Assembly: GCA_021513715.1 (NCBI GenBank)
Contig: CP084167.1
Coordinates: 784,117 to 848,116 of the forward strand
Source: Candidatus Heimdallarchaeum endolithica
GTDB lineage: Archaea > Asgardarchaeota > Heimdallarchaeia > Heimdallarchaeales > Heimdallarchaeaceae
Reading direction: 5' to 3'
DNA: 64,000 nt
Shown: positions 1 to 8,808 of the stretch, one piece after another
Position numbering within the stretch: the stretch's first letter is position 1
How the letters are laid out: the number at the start of each line of letters is the position of its first letter
Program-made: the position numbers and the translations under genes
The notes under the pieces: model-generated
What the model was told of the DNA's origin: nothing
Seen by the model: the letters and a program-made list of their open reading frames with translations, nothing else
The model's database searches: none

Positions 1-1
1 A

Positions 2-715
2 AAAACTCTAAAAAATGCTATCGATAAAATTTTGGATAAACCAGCTGATGCACTTAATAGTCTTAAATATGAATTCGGTTTTTTCCTTGGTAATGGGGCA
101 AGAGAAGTTATAGATAGGTTAATTGAAAAAAAAACAGGAATAAGAAACTGTACTTTTAATCAATTTTATAACTTTTTAGGAATAGATCTTGTTATTACTT
201 CTTTTGATTTACAAGCAAAACAAGTTGAATACTTGAGAAAAGGTTCTAAATGGGGAAACATCTGTGTAGCTGATGCAGTAAGAATGTCAATCTCTATTCC
301 ACTAGTCTTCAAACCTGTAGTTATTAACATGAAAGACAAGTTCATTCTTCCAATTACAAATGATGTTTCTTATGCTCATTATTTCATTGATGGGGGAGCA
401 GCTAACAACTTCCCCCTTCATGTTTTTGACAATGGAGAAGATAAACTAAATCCCAACGTTCTAGGATTTACTCTAACATATAAGAGACAATATAATCCTT
501 TTATTGAAGAAATTACTTTCTTTGAATATTTAGAAGATGTTTTCCTTTCAGTTCTTAAACAAACAACATACTTACAATTCAAAAATAAAGAAGAAAAAGA
601 ACAAGTAATAGAACTTAATCCAGAGTACGTAAAAGTACTTGATTTTTCATTTGATGAAATCCCAGAGGATATTATTCAAAATGCAAAGAAGAAAACCTTA
701 GAATATTTTAAATGA
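2..715 (+). CDS. Patatin-like phospholipase, C-terminal part (5' end outside window)
   Basis: The frame is open to the window edge, so the N-terminus, which should hold the oxyanion loop and the GxSxG nucleophile, is missing. The visible part has AVRMSISIPLVFKP, a typical patatin core segment, followed by YFIDGGAANNFPLHVF, in which the DGG carries the catalytic Asp of the Ser-Asp dyad. Patatin-family enzymes are lipid acyl hydrolases acting at membranes. No signal peptide can be judged. A TTG at 32 could serve as a start, but homology-type reasoning says the gene begins upstream. It ends 17 bp before the convergent broken gene at 733-1409. The family call is fairly sure; the substrate is unknown. 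Confidence 0.8.
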   Translation, partial: KTLKNAIDKILDKPADALNSLKYEFGFFLGNGAREVIDRLIEKKTGIRNCTFNQFYNFLGIDLVITSFDLQAKQVEYLRKGSKWGNICVADAVRMSISIPLVFKPVVINMKDKFILPITNDVSYAHYFIDGGAANNFPLHVFDNGEDKLNPNVLGFTLTYKRQYNPFIEEITFFEYLEDVFLSVLKQTTYLQFKNKEEKEQVIELNPEYVKVLDFSFDEIPEDIIQNAKKKTLEYFK

Positions 716-732
716 GTATTTTTTCTTTTTTT

Positions 733-1409
733 TCACAGATGAATTTGAATCTTGCACACGTCTCCTCCATTCATTACTGATTCTATTACTTCTACTTTAA
801 CTGAACGCTGAAGAATTGTTTCCCAAATATTTTGGTAAAATCCTGCACCACAATAACAATAAATTTCAAGTAATTTTTTTCTTGATTTATAAAAACATCT
901 CTTATTCTAGGACAATGACAATAAATTTGCCTTTGTTTGTTTTTGTCTTCTTCTTCAAACCAATTTGTAATATAAGCGCTTTTTGGTATTTTTGTAGCTA
1001 TTATACTATTGTCTTCCAAATTTCCAGCTAATCCCATTTTTCTTTGTAATATTTCTTTCTTGTATCTTTTTTTAATATTCAAACTGAATAAAAACTGATC
1101 AAATTTTTCTCGCAATTTTTTATGTACAAGTTTAATATCTTTTGTTTTAGAGTATAATGTCTTTAAATCATCAAGATCGCTTTCAGGATAATGACAAGCA
1201 CAACGTAGCATTATACGTTTCTGAGTTTCTTTATCAACAGTTTTGTGAAGTTTAATTAAAGCGTTTTCAGTCCATTTAAACACTTCTTCTCTACTTGAAT
1301 ATTCGGATAAATCGTCACTTCTGTCTAAAATATCTTTCTTTTTTTCTTCTGTAACTTCAGATTCGACACTTGTGGAGAACTTCTTGAACCAATATTTTTC
1401 AAAATCCAT
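733..1409 (-). pseudogene. Cys-rich conserved protein, frameshifted in a poly-A run
   Basis: The uninterrupted frame (792-1409, 205 codons) ends in a poor tail. Shifting frame after the 7-base A run (T run at 874-880 on the + strand) gives YCYCGAGFYQNIWETILQ, then a VEVIESVMNGGDVCKIQI end and a stop at 733. Adding one A makes INQEKKLLEIYCYCGAGFY continuous. The family has an RCACHYP motif near residue 70, a YCHCPRIR motif near 165 and the YCYCGAGFY...GGDVC end; these resemble cysteine-rich proteins of the L-2-amino-thiazoline-4-carboxylate hydrolase/DUF6144 kind, but that name is tentative. Either a recent frameshift or a sequencing error in a homopolymer. Confidence 0.75.
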
Positions 1410-2016
1410 GAAATAATCAATCTAAAAGATAATCAAGAAGAAGAGTAATAGAAGAATTCTCTTTATCTTTAAATAGTGAATTCACTGTAGGTTAAGCATG
1501 GTTCTAGAAGATCCAGAGAAGGATAATATTATAGAAACAATCATCTTTAACACTTTTTATGCATTCAATTCATTCGAATAGTTTTCTCTTTAATAAAATA
1601 AAAGTTTTTTCTTAAACTAAAACAACTTTTGTTTTCCTTATTTTCTTCTTTATTTGGTGTTTACTTATAATGAAAGGGTGTGGAATATACTTTTCTTTGT
1701 ATATTTAAATTGATGTAACAGATTTCAAGTTCTGGCTTTTAGTCTGATTTATTATGATATCCTCAAATATTGTTACAATTTTAATACAATTTTCCTTCCA
1801 AAAAATTAAAGCAATTTTTATAGTTCTAATCTCTCACTCATCAATTCTCATATTTTCTGGAATTTATACGTTTTTCTCTTAAAGAAAATGTAAAACGATA
1901 TCAATTGCAATAAAATGATTTTTATCTTCTCCTTGATGCTTAACGTTCTCAGAATTCTATTATTGATATTTTTAAAAGAAAAAAAGAAAAGAATGGGTAT
2001 GATTGAAAAGAGTTTG
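1410..2016. other. Intergenic region without a convincing gene
   Basis: This is AT-rich and stop-laden in all frames. A 27-codon ORF (ATG at 1498, stop at 1579-1581) follows a TATA-like TTTAAATA near 1467-1474 at a plausible distance, but it has no recognisable content and is probably a remnant or chance. No structured RNA or long repeat was seen. Confidence 0.5.
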
Positions 2017-3423
2017 TCACTCTTTTTCAATGTATTTTAGTTTTAGTTTCCTAAAAACAAAACTACTTATGATAAAAATCAAAATTGCCCACAAAACAAC
2101 GAGAATAAAGTCAAAAAGTAAAATAGTGATGTCCCCATTTTTTCCTAATAACAAAGCATTTTTCATAACAAGGAACGCTGGTCTAACAGGAAATATATCT
2201 AACCAAGTAAAGTTTTTCTTCAAAAAAGTAAAAGCAGGTTTAACTTGAAAGAAATATTCTCCTACAAACATAGCAAGAATAGAACTAGAAAGGACTAATA
2301 TTGGAGTTGCAGTTCGAGGTTTAATGAAACTTGTCACAAGTAAGGAAACAGTTGCAGTGATGAAACCAAGAAAAACTAAGGTCAAAATAGTCATCAACCA
2401 AGCTAATGGACCAACAGAAAAACTGAAGAATCCGAGCACAGCAGAAACAGTAATCAAAAACAGACCTTGAAGTAAAGCAATAACTCCCCAAGCGAGAATT
2501 ATACTTCCTATATATCCTCCAGCAGTAAGATTAGTCAGTTTTAATCGTTTTAAAATTTCTTTTCGCTCTTCTATTTCTGTTAACCAAATTATTGAGATTG
2601 AAGACATTAGTATGCTTTGTATAATTTGCCCTGGGACAATATTAGAAAGGTATTCCTTTCTAAAGTTTGTAACTAAGTCTCCTGTTCCAGAATCAACAAC
2701 GATAATACTATAGGTTATAGAGTTTTGAGAAGAATCATTAATTGAAGAAGAAAAATTAAATGATAAGCTGAATTCATTCTTGATAACTTTCCAAATCTTC
2801 TCAGTATAAGAAAGAGTTGTGTTTTGAATATAGTCGTTAATTACTTGCCAAAGAACAGAGTAAGAAGTCATAGCTGTGTCGATTGCTATATTACCGTAGA
2901 AAAGTAGAGATAAATTAGCTGTTTCTTGAAGATAAGATGAAAGAGAGTTGATAGCTGCAGAAATATTAGCTGATTCTGATTCATAAGTATTAAATTGTCT
3001 CCCAAGGAAATTAACTAAAATAAGAGAACTGTAAAACTTTGATATATTAAGCATTTGTTCAGAAAAATCAAAAGGGACTACAATCCCTCCATCTATTTTT
3101 CTGTTGTTGATATCATTTTCCAAAGAATCAACTTCTGTATAGTTATGTATCTCGAAAGTTTTAATTTTATTTTCTAAATAGTGCTTATTCAAGAAATCAT
3201 AGAATACTTCATCAAACATTATTGTTTCGTTAATGATATTATCGCTAATTCCTAGATCTTCAGAAATGTATCCAATAGGAATAGTTGTCGTTTTTTGTAC
3301 CCAGCTTGTACTCAGAAAACCAAATAAAATTAAGAAAAATAATGGAAAACCTATTACATAAAAGTAAAACTCTTTTTCTCTAATTATTTGTTTTACTCTA
3401 ATAATGGTAAGGTATAATATCAT
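2017..3423 (-). CDS. ABC-2 type exporter permease
   Basis: This 468-residue membrane protein has the ABC-2 layout: one N-terminal membrane helix (about residues 18-38), a large extracytoplasmic domain (about 45-260), then five or six C-terminal helices (about 265-460) including an FGFFSFSVGPLAWLM-like stretch. It should form the membrane channel for the ATPase encoded just upstream; the start ATG overlaps that gene's stop in an ATGA (3420-3423), which implies translational coupling. Family members export drugs, lipids or polysaccharides; the cargo here is unknown. Length and topology are normal for the ABC2_membrane_3/YhgE-like group. Confidence 0.85.
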   Translation of the reverse strand: MILYLTIIRVKQIIREKEFYFYVIGFPLFFLILFGFLSTSWVQKTTTIPIGYISEDLGISDNIINETIMFDEVFYDFLNKHYLENKIKTFEIHNYTEVDSLENDINNRKIDGGIVVPFDFSEQMLNISKFYSSLILVNFLGRQFNTYESESANISAAINSLSSYLQETANLSLLFYGNIAIDTAMTSYSVLWQVINDYIQNTTLSYTEKIWKVIKNEFSLSFNFSSSINDSSQNSITYSIIVVDSGTGDLVTNFRKEYLSNIVPGQIIQSILMSSISIIWLTEIEERKEILKRLKLTNLTAGGYIGSIILAWGVIALLQGLFLITVSAVLGFFSFSVGPLAWLMTILTLVFLGFITATVSLLVTSFIKPRTATPILVLSSSILAMFVGEYFFQVKPAFTFLKKNFTWLDIFPVRPAFLVMKNALLLGKNGDITILLFDFILVVLWAILIFIISSFVFRKLKLKYIEKE

Positions 3424-4400
3424 TTTCGCACCTCCAGTAAAAAATTAGAGTTGTTCCCATTCTTGTAAATTTTATTTGTAATAAAGAGAAAAGCTTCTTT
3501 TAGAGAACTTTTTTTGATGTTAATTTCATAGATGTCTTCGATAAATTTAGACGAAGAAATTACTTGCATAAGCTCTTGAACCTTTTCTCCTTTGAAGAAA
3601 AATGTTTGTTTAATTCGAATATAATCGGTTTTTTTGAGAGATTTGACTTCTTTATTAATGAAATCTTCGAATTCAGCATTTCTTTTTAAACATCCTACTT
3701 GTAGGACTTTATCTCCGATAAATTTATTAATTATATTCTCTATTTTTCCGAAAGCAACTACTTTGCCTTTGTCAATGATTAAAACTTTTGAAGCTAGTGA
3801 TTCTGCTACTTCCATTAAATGGGTGGTAAGAATAATAGTTATTCCTTCTTCTTTCAACTTTTTCAGATCTTCAGTTAATAAAGTTCTTGCTTCAATATCG
3901 AGTCCTGTAGTTGGTTCATCTAAGAATAGAAGTAATGGATCATTCATCAAAGACATAGCAATTGATAATTTCTTTTTCATACCTCCAGATAGTTTACTAG
4001 CAAGTTTATTTTGATGTTCAATCAAATTAAAATCAGTCAAAAATTTGTTTGCTTTTTCTTCAATTTGTGCTTTCTTTAATCCATAAAGTTTTCCCATTAG
4101 AAAAATGTTCTCTTTTACTGTTAGATTGTCCCAAAGAAGATCTGCTTGTGGAACATAGCTGATACGTAATTTGTATTTACTCTCTAATAGCGACTCAACA
4201 TTAATGTCAAAAATTCTAGCTGTTCCGCTATCTTGTTTAATTTGTCCTGTAAGAATCTTAAAGAGAGTTGTCTTTCCAGCACCGTTAGGTCCAATTAATG
4301 TAAACAATTCACCTTTTTTGACTTGGAAGGAAAGTTTACTTAGAATTGTTTTTCTGTTGTAAGTTTTTGTGAGATTTTTTACTTCTATAATATTTTCCAT
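3420..4400 (-). CDS. ABC-2 type exporter ATP-binding protein
   Basis: This is a 326-residue cytoplasmic ATPase with Walker A GPNGAGKTT (near residue 38), Q-loop YVPQAD, signature LSGGMKKKLSIAMSL, Walker B LLLFLDEPTTGLD and switch His in TTHLME. The roughly 100 residues after the nucleotide-binding domain are the variable C-terminal part common in the CcmA/DrrA group. It is the first gene of a two-gene operon with the permease at 2017-3423 and powers export through it. Confidence 0.92.
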   Translation of the reverse strand: MENIIEVKNLTKTYNRKTILSKLSFQVKKGELFTLIGPNGAGKTTLFKILTGQIKQDSGTARIFDINVESLLESKYKLRISYVPQADLLWDNLTVKENIFLMGKLYGLKKAQIEEKANKFLTDFNLIEHQNKLASKLSGGMKKKLSIAMSLMNDPLLLFLDEPTTGLDIEARTLLTEDLKKLKEEGITIILTTHLMEVAESLASKVLIIDKGKVVAFGKIENIINKFIGDKVLQVGCLKRNAEFEDFINKEVKSLKKTDYIRIKQTFFFKGEKVQELMQVISSSKFIEDIYEINIKKSSLKEAFLFITNKIYKNGNNSNFLLEVRK

Positions 4401-4430
4401 TTTTATCTAAAAAAATCATTTAATCTAAAT

Positions 4431-4440
4431 TATTTAAATA
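4431..4440 (-). promoter_or_regulatory. TATA box of the ABC-2 operon
   Basis: A symmetric TATTTAAATA lies 31-40 bp before the ATG at 4400, as expected of an archaeal promoter with a short leader. Confidence 0.5.
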
Positions 4441-4573
4441 TAACCGTATTAGGTGATGTTTATTTGATATAATTTATCAAGAGTGCTCTCATATGTTGAA
4501 AAAGAAAAAAAATTTGTTTTGAATATCTAAAAAATAAGATAATTTTTTAAAGAATGATAATTGTTTATTTCTA

Positions 4574-4825
4574 ATGAAGCCCCCAATTTGCGTTATATGT
4601 GGAAAGAGATTTTCACCAGGAACAGGAGATATTATCTATTTCAAAGAAACTGAAGAAGTTAAAGAATGGAATAAAAAAATGGAAAGAGAAGGAAGGGTTG
4701 GTCATCCAATAAATGCAGAATGGTTTTGTAATGAACATTTAGAGCAAGCTTCAAAACTCAGAGATTTACCTATTCAAGAAGCTATGGCGAAGTTAAAGTT
4801 AATTTACTCTTCGAAGGAAAATTAA
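4574..4825 (+). CDS. Small zinc-finger-like protein
   Basis: This 83-residue protein starts MKPPICVICGKRF and ends the likely metal site with WFCNEHLEQA, so CxxC plus CxxxH could bind one Zn. The middle (about 20-50) is charged and includes GDIIYFKETEEVKEW. It is a free-standing gene between a divergent ABC operon and a convergent LRR gene. I do not recognise a named family; the sequence looks conserved rather than random. Function unknown, possibly nucleic-acid or protein binding. Confidence 0.7.
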   Translation: MKPPICVICGKRFSPGTGDIIYFKETEEVKEWNKKMEREGRVGHPINAEWFCNEHLEQASKLRDLPIQEAMAKLKLIYSSKEN

Positions 4826-4888
4826 GAAAATCTTACTTTTCTTTCAAACTTCAAATAAAAATTTTCATTCACTAAATTAGTTTATCTG

Positions 4889-5827
4889 TTATCTATTTAA
4901 CCCATCAAATTTTTGCATTAATCTATCCATCTCTTTATCTATGTCAACATAAATTGATTGATCTATCAGCATATAATTACCTTTTATGGTGACATTCTTC
5001 AAATTTAAACCTAAAATCCACTTTTCTAGATTCATTAATTCATCAAATCCAAGAAATATAGCTAGTTTTGAAAGCTTGATCGATATGTATTTTTCTAGTA
5101 TTTTTTTGAAAATTTCATTTCTTTGAACTTTCAAGTTTTGTTTTTTAATTTCTTGGAAATAGTATCTTAATCCACTTGACAATTGTTGATATTTTAAGTA
5201 GGAAACATCCCAGTCAGCTACTTTTTTTTCTTTTTCAGATATGTATAAGCGAACCAAATTTCTAAAACCAAAAATAGGAGTTAAATCTAGTGATCTGAAA
5301 TTATTGTTTGAAATATCTAGTTCTTTGAGCGCAACACAGAAAACTATCTTTTTTAAGTTTACAGAGGTAAGACTATTATTAGAAATATTAAGTGTTCTTA
5401 GATTTGGGAAGAGAGAAAGAGGAGAAAGACCTATAGTTTCTAAATTATTGAAAGATAGATTTAGAGATTTAATCATTGTACAAGATATAAGGGGAGACAA
5501 GTCAATTTCAGTAATTTTATTACTCGATAAATCCAGTATTTCAAGATTTGGACAATTTCTTAGAGGTTCTAACCTGATTTTTGTTAAATTGTTGTTTGAC
5601 AGACGGAGAGAGGTTAAATTAGAACAATTTTCTAAAGGAGTTAAATCCAATCTTGATAAATTATTGTTGGATAGGTTTATTGCTTCCACGTTTGGTAAAT
5701 CTTTTAAGAAATCTAAATTTATAGTCATAAGATTCATATTTGATAAGTCAATTACATGATGACTTTTTTTAATTGAAAATTCTTTTTCACCCTTTGTAGT
5801 ATTAAGTTTGATTTTCATATTTGTCAC
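4889..5827 (-). CDS. Leucine-rich-repeat protein with a C-terminal alpha/beta or winged-helix-like domain
   Basis: This 312-residue protein carries about eight 23-residue repeats (residues 24-205) of the form LxPLxxCxNLxxLxLSxNxLxxI. The last ~75 residues (ISIKLSKLAIFLGFDELMNL, then EKWILGL and a basic/hydrophobic end) match the C-terminus of the protein encoded directly upstream (5828-6673) and a fragment at 9894-10115. There is no signal peptide, so it should be cytoplasmic; LRRs are protein-interaction scaffolds. Its start codon directly follows the upstream stop, so the two are co-translated. The exact function is unknown. Confidence 0.8.
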   Translation of the reverse strand: MTNMKIKLNTTKGEKEFSIKKSHHVIDLSNMNLMTINLDFLKDLPNVEAINLSNNNLSRLDLTPLENCSNLTSLRLSNNNLTKIRLEPLRNCPNLEILDLSSNKITEIDLSPLISCTMIKSLNLSFNNLETIGLSPLSLFPNLRTLNISNNSLTSVNLKKIVFCVALKELDISNNNFRSLDLTPIFGFRNLVRLYISEKEKKVADWDVSYLKYQQLSSGLRYYFQEIKKQNLKVQRNEIFKKILEKYISIKLSKLAIFLGFDELMNLEKWILGLNLKNVTIKGNYMLIDQSIYVDIDKEMDRLMQKFDGLNR

Positions 5828-6673
5828 CTAAATCTTTTTTCCTAAACCAAGCTCTTCATATTCTTGGAATTTGTCAAGTAGTATGGAAATAGCAGAAACA
5901 ATATCTGAATCTTGTTCTGCTTTGTTAATAATAACAATTTCATCATCTATCTTAAACAACTTTGTCGGAAGATGCAATATCCACCTTTCTAATTCTAAAA
6001 CATCATTAAATTCTAAAAGAGGAGCAAGATCATGAAGAAGAATTTTTTCCTTCTCGTAAATTATCTTCTTCAGTATTTCTTCTCTTCTTCTTTTAAGATT
6101 CTCAAGAGATTCTTGAAATTGAATCCTTTCTAACTGAAGATCTATCTGTGAATCTATTTTTGAAAGAATATTGGATGTTGAGAGTAGTTTTCGAATTATT
6201 AACTCTGTCTTTTCTGAGTTTAACAGAGTGAAATATTCTCTATTTTCAAGAAACCAATCTGTAAAAGTTCTTAAAATAGAAATTAGTTCTTTTGATTCAT
6301 TTTTTTGAATATTTAGTTCTTCAGTTAATTTTTCTATTGATTCGATTTTTGGATCAAAGTATTGCAAAGTTACTATTTTTTGTTGATTCTTCGAAATTAT
6401 CTTAATAAGACATTGATTCAACAGAGATAGTGAATCAAGATACTTTTTTTCACCGTTAGCAAAAGAGTAGTTTAATCTTAATTTTTCTCTCTTAGCTTTA
6501 AGTTTTTTGTTGGAAAATTTTTTAGAGAAAGACGAATAAAATTGGAAAAAATAGTTTCTAAAAATCGTTAAAATCTCTTTACTTCCCATTTTTTCATTAT
6601 TAAAATCATTTATTCTATTTTCTAAATCTGAAAAAAGGCTATTTAGTTGTAAGTCAATATTTTCTTTTTTCAT
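5828..6673 (-). CDS. Helical protein sharing the C-terminal domain of the adjacent LRR protein
   Basis: This 281-residue, highly charged protein is predicted to be mostly helical, with likely coiled coil around residues 150-215 (for example ENLKRRREEILKK). Its C-terminal 75 residues (DLAPLLEFNDVLELERWILH, then a KIDDEIVIINK strand) align with the end of the LRR protein that follows in the operon. The pattern of a helix, an LLEF(N)D turn, a LERWI helix and a short strand suggests a winged-helix or PCI-like module, which is inference. It is the first gene of the pair. No named family recognised. Confidence 0.65.
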   Translation of the reverse strand: MKKENIDLQLNSLFSDLENRINDFNNEKMGSKEILTIFRNYFFQFYSSFSKKFSNKKLKAKREKLRLNYSFANGEKKYLDSLSLLNQCLIKIISKNQQKIVTLQYFDPKIESIEKLTEELNIQKNESKELISILRTFTDWFLENREYFTLLNSEKTELIIRKLLSTSNILSKIDSQIDLQLERIQFQESLENLKRRREEILKKIIYEKEKILLHDLAPLLEFNDVLELERWILHLPTKLFKIDDEIVIINKAEQDSDIVSAISILLDKFQEYEELGLGKKI

Positions 6674-6776
6674 TGTTCTTCTACTCCTAATAGAATCTTC
6701 TTTAGTAAAAATAAATTTTTCGTGAGTTATTGGCCATTTATTGTATCTGTGTAAAAAAAACTATTTTTTCTGTAAA

Positions 6777-7028
6777 ATGTGCAATCAAGAAGATTATACA
6801 AAATATTTTAAAATAGTTGATGAAAAAAAAATTTATTCCATTGCAATGCCATTTTTAGCTGCTGTTGTATTCTTCATTCTAGACTTGTTTCCAATAAGAA
6901 AAAAAGTTGAATCTCACGTAAAGTGGCCTATTTTTCATGGTTCAATGTTAACCAGTATTAGTGGGTTAACTTATGCATACATTTTACAAGAAAATATGAT
7001 CTTTCATGATATTAAACTCTCTACATAA
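6777..7028 (+). CDS. Small hypothetical membrane protein
   Basis: The ORF has two hydrophobic stretches (IYSIAMPFLAAVVFFILDLF and a second, HGSMLTSISGLTYAYILQE). An ATG at 6741 is also possible, but MCNQED at 6777 gives a more ordinary N-terminus. The content vaguely resembles part of a small-molecule transporter and may be a fragment. It overlaps the opposite-strand ATPase fragment at 7021-7269 by 8 bp. Weak call. Confidence 0.35.
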   Translation: MCNQEDYTKYFKIVDEKKIYSIAMPFLAAVVFFILDLFPIRKKVESHVKWPIFHGSMLTSISGLTYAYILQENMIFHDIKLST

Positions 7029-7269
7029 TATCACTTAGTATTCCATAAAAAATAGTATCTTGAATAGTAGAATTTCCTGTACTATTCTTACCAATAAATA
7101 CTGTATATTTTATAAAATCAAAAGAATGTTCATCATACCAACAACGGATATTTTGAATTTTTATATTTTTAATTTGCGGAAAAATCCCTTCATTATTATT
7201 GTTATAATTCTTTAAATACAAATAAAAGGATTTTTTCTCTCTTCTCTCTCTCATAATTTTTCTTAGCAA
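7021..7269 (-). pseudogene. N-terminal fragment of an AAA/SMC-like ATPase with damaged Walker A
   Basis: Residues 33-75 read IKNIKIQNIRCWYDEHSF, then KYTVFIGKNSTGNSTIQDTI, the usual start of AAA_15/OLD/RecF-like ATPases (IKNFR...FIGKNSSGKSTILDAI). The Walker A lysine is replaced by Asn (GKNSTGNST), and the protein stops after 82 residues with no Walker B. It is therefore a relic of a defence- or repair-type ATPase. Confidence 0.6.
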
Positions 7270-7397
7270 TGTTAATTCTCTTATTATCTTCTTGATTATC
7301 TATCAAACTGATAGTGTTAGATAACTCCAAATCCCTTTTTTCTTATTCAATTAATTTAGAGGGAAGAAACAAAAGAATCAACTTTGGACTTTGGATA

Positions 7398-8525
7398 TTA
7401 CCAATTTAATTCAATTTTTGTAATGTAAGCTGTGCTTCCTCCAGCATTAAAGGGTAAAATTTTTATTTTTCTTAAATAAATTTGTTTCTTTTTGTCATCA
7501 AGATAAATCAAATGATCTTTAAGAAAACCAAACCATTTATCTTCATAATACAAATAAGGTGCTACTGTTTTTATTTCTTTCTTCAAACTTGGATTTTTCT
7601 TTACAGGATTTTCAAAGATAAAACCAATAATTGATTTCATATGGTGTTCTTTCTCATTTAGTCCAAATTGGTTTAAAATCAAGTCAATTGGTTCTATGAT
7701 AATTTTTCCTTCTTCAAAACCAATCCCCTATTTCTTAATTTCCCTATCATCAACATAAGAATCCAAGCCACAAATTTCACATAAGGTGTCAACTCGCTTT
7801 TTTACCCAACTGGTATTATGATCTCTATTTATAAGGAATGTTGGTTCAAATTGCCTGAAGTGAAATTTTTGAATATTTTGATTTTTTTCCACTAATCTGG
7901 AATAAATCTCAAGAATAAAAAATGAATTAGTTGAAAGTAAAGGTTCAACAAATACTAGATTTTCACTTGAATGGCATTTATTTTTATCAATTGAACTATA
8001 CCTTTTTTCTTGTTCCCTGAACGCCTTAATAAATGTATCTACTCCAAAATCACTCCAGTTTATTGATTCTTGACTGATACCGAAACTTCCTTTAGCTGAA
8101 AAACCAAAAATATAATTGTAAACTGATAGTAATTTGTTCAACTTTTCTGGACAATATTTATGTTCAGTGAATAAAGTTATAGTTTCATAATCTTCATTAA
8201 GAAGATACATCGGAATAAAAACTACTGTATTTGAAACTCTTTTCTTTGGATGTGGATTATGAATAAAATATTTTAACTTTTTACCGTTAGAGTAAATTGG
8301 CATATTCATAATTATAGGAGGTTTTAATTGTTCTAATGTTATCTCTCTATCCTTCCAAAAGGAAATTTTCCTTTCTTGCAACATCCAAAGTTTTTCCCAT
8401 AATAATTCATCTAAACTTACTTCATCATCAAGAACTGCGCAAATGTCTGACTTATCTATTAACAACAAACTTTTGTCTTGACTACTAATTGCGTCCTCTA
8501 TCGCTGGATTAGGAAAACTACTCAT
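7398..8525 (-). pseudogene. Hypothetical protein interrupted by an in-frame TAG
   Basis: The frame from the ATG at 8525 runs to a TAG at 7728-7730, then stays open in the same frame for 109 more codons to 7398. Across the stop the reading is DDREIKK-TAG-GIGFEEGKIIIEP, which looks like continuous protein. The intact product would be about 375 residues, soluble, with a CEIC pair near residue 245 and no motif I recognise. The start was chosen at MSSFPNPAIED rather than the upstream ATG at 8600, because the 5' extension is a hydrophobic run over a divergent TATA box. Either a nonsense mutation, an assembly error or recoded amber; function unknown. Confidence 0.55.
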
Positions 8526-8560
8526 TGAAATATTTAAAAAGGTGATATTATTAATCAATA

Positions 8561-8750
8561 ATGATAAAAATAACTGGAAAAACAATTTATGGGACAACAT
8601 TTATTAAAAAAATAGATGGAGAAGCAGAAAAACCTACAAAAACAAATTGATTCTTGGGAAAAAATAATTAAAAAACTAAAACAAGTAAAATATGAAATAC
8701 TTCAAGAATCAAATAGGAAAAACACATACTTAGTTAGCTTTCTACGATAA
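8561..8750 (+). pseudogene. Remnant of an LRR-family gene and its downstream sequence
   Basis: The ATG at 8561 opens a 29-codon frame, MIKITGKTIYGTTFIKKIDG..., closely like the N-terminus of the intact LRR protein at 10204-11046 (MTIQIRGKKTDGTTFVKEIN). It ends at a TGA at 8648. A second frame (ATG 8616 to stop 8748-8750, 44 residues, ...SWEKIIKKLKQVKYEIL...) follows. A TATA-like AATATTTAAAAAGG at about 8529-8541 sits correctly for an ATG at 8561. The repeats and C-terminal domain are gone, so this is a deletion relic. Confidence 0.55.
8653..8713 (+). repeat. Inverted repeat arm A (pairs with 9827-9886)
   Basis: About 60 bp, starting CTTGGGAAAAAATAATTAAA and ending CTTCAAGAATCAAA, recur in inverted orientation at 9827-9886 with only a few differences. 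In both places the sequence lies just behind a remnant of an LRR-family gene, so it is probably the 3' flank of a duplicated locus. Confidence 0.75.
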
Positions 8751-8808
8751 AATTATTTTGAGTTTTAAACTCTGATATTTTGAAAATATTAAAGGATTAT
8801 TCTGAATC

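Noticed and set aside
816..1031. Plus-strand ORF opposite the frameshifted gene
   Set aside because: Low-complexity shadow of the real minus-strand coding sequence; no start signal.
1498..1581. 27-codon ORF after a TATA-like sequence
   Set aside because: Too short, no recognisable content or repeat elsewhere in the window; kept only as a note in the intergenic entry.
7728..7730. Pyrrolysine codon
   Set aside because: Nothing in the window (no pylS, no tRNA) supports it, and the gene lies in a zone of decay; only kept as an alternative to test.
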